From Paracoccaceae bacterium (GTDB lineage: Bacteria; Pseudomonadota; Alphaproteobacteria; Rhodobacterales; Rhodobacteraceae), in assembly GCA_027030435.1 (NCBI GenBank), contig JALVEX010000445.1, positions 1 to 6,433 on the forward strand: a DNA stretch of 6,433 nt. The letters run 5' to 3'. Numbering within the stretch: the stretch's first letter is position 1; each line of letters opens with the position of its first letter. Below the pieces are notes generated by a model that was given only the letters and a program-made list of their open reading frames with translations, made no database searches and was not told where the DNA came from. The position numbers and the translations under genes are program-made. Below are positions 6,182-6,433 of this stretch, piece after piece.

Positions 6182-6433
6182 TCAATCGAGGCTCTTCAAC
6201 ACCTCCGAGAGCTTGCCGAACAGTTCGTCGATCTCGGCCCTGCTGATCATCAGCGGCGGCGAAAGGGCGATGATATCGCCCGTGGTGCGGATCAGAAGAT
6301 CCTTCTCGTAGGCATCGAGGAAGGCCTGGAAGGCGCGCTTGGTGGGCGCGCCCTCGATCGGCTCGAGCTCGATCGCGCCGATGAGGCCCATGTTGCGGAT
6401 GTCGATCACATGGGGCAGGCCCCTCAGCGAATG
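6182..6433 (-). CDS. Class III aminotransferase, omega-amino-acid:pyruvate type (C-terminal part only)
   Basis: Only the last 83 residues and the stop are in the window; the frame runs open to the right edge, so the start and the PLP-lysine region are missing. The visible part is the small C-terminal domain of class III (fold type I, PLP-dependent) aminotransferases: HVIDIRNMGLIGAIEL, then LLIRTTGDIIALSPPL and a final ISRAEIDELFGKL helix. The IRTTGDIIALSPP segment is the hallmark that I associate with beta-alanine / omega-amino-acid:pyruvate aminotransferases. In this setting it would convert beta-alanine (from uracil) or beta-aminoisobutyrate (from thymine) to the semialdehyde. It ends 41 bases before the zinc hydrolase start, consistent with one transcript. 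The exact amino donor is inferred. Confidence 0.88.
   Translation of the reverse strand, partial: HSLRGLPHVIDIRNMGLIGAIELEPIEGAPTKRAFQAFLDAYEKDLLIRTTGDIIALSPPLMISRAEIDELFGKLSEVLKSLD

Noticed and set aside
6141..6185. TTG-initiated extension of the zinc hydrolase by 15 residues
   Set aside because: The extra residues are Lys/Arg/Asn-rich and unlike the family. The strong GGGAGG at 6150-6155 lies inside the extension and points to ATG 6138-6140.
4923..6311. Plus-strand open frame of 462 codons opposite the zinc hydrolase
   Set aside because: It mirrors a motif-complete M20 gene and has a low-complexity His/Arg/Ala composition; a high-GC antisense artefact. The frames at 2913-3755 and 3783-4820 are rejected for the same reason.

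Overview
The window reads almost entirely from the minus strand and carries the middle of a catabolic operon for reductive pyrimidine (uracil/thymine) or hydantoin-type breakdown. The strong G/C bias at third codon positions, close protein resemblance to what I know of Rhodobacteraceae homologues, and an intergenic CCGGAGTATTTG-type repeat I associate with Rhodobacter/Roseobacter genomes all suggest an alphaproteobacterium of the order Rhodobacterales. The taxon is an inference, since no search was run.

In transcription order (right to left) the layout is: the C-terminal 83 residues of a class III aminotransferase (6182-6433, cut by the right edge); an M20-family zinc amidohydrolase of the N-carbamoyl-beta-alanine / N-carbamoyl-amino-acid hydrolase type (4890-6140); a 90-base gap holding a strong GC hairpin and the repeat (about 4835-4881); a predicted lipoprotein with a GH114 (endo-alpha-1,4-polygalactosaminidase-like) barrel (3972-4799); dihydropyrimidinase hydA (2505-3959) with all metal ligands present; an ABC ATPase (1643-2470); and two different ABC permeases (769-1659, and 1-772 cut by the left edge). 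Spacings are 41, 90, 12 and 34 bases and then two overlaps (17 and 4 bases), which fits one transcript, possibly modulated at the hairpin.

Together the enzymes give a readable pathway. Dihydropyrimidinase opens dihydrouracil/dihydrothymine to N-carbamoyl-beta-alanine (or its methyl form). The zinc hydrolase releases CO2, ammonia and beta-alanine (or beta-aminoisobutyrate). The aminotransferase removes the amino group to give a semialdehyde. The NitT/TauT-type importer probably brings in the pyrimidine-like substrate. The first, reductive step (dihydropyrimidine dehydrogenase) and the transporter's periplasmic binding protein are not in the window and would be expected just outside it.

The part that does not fit the pathway is the GH114 lipoprotein, placed directly after the repeat/hairpin and directly before hydA. 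I see no mobile element, CRISPR array, tRNA or rRNA. There is no stretch over 300 bases without a gene.
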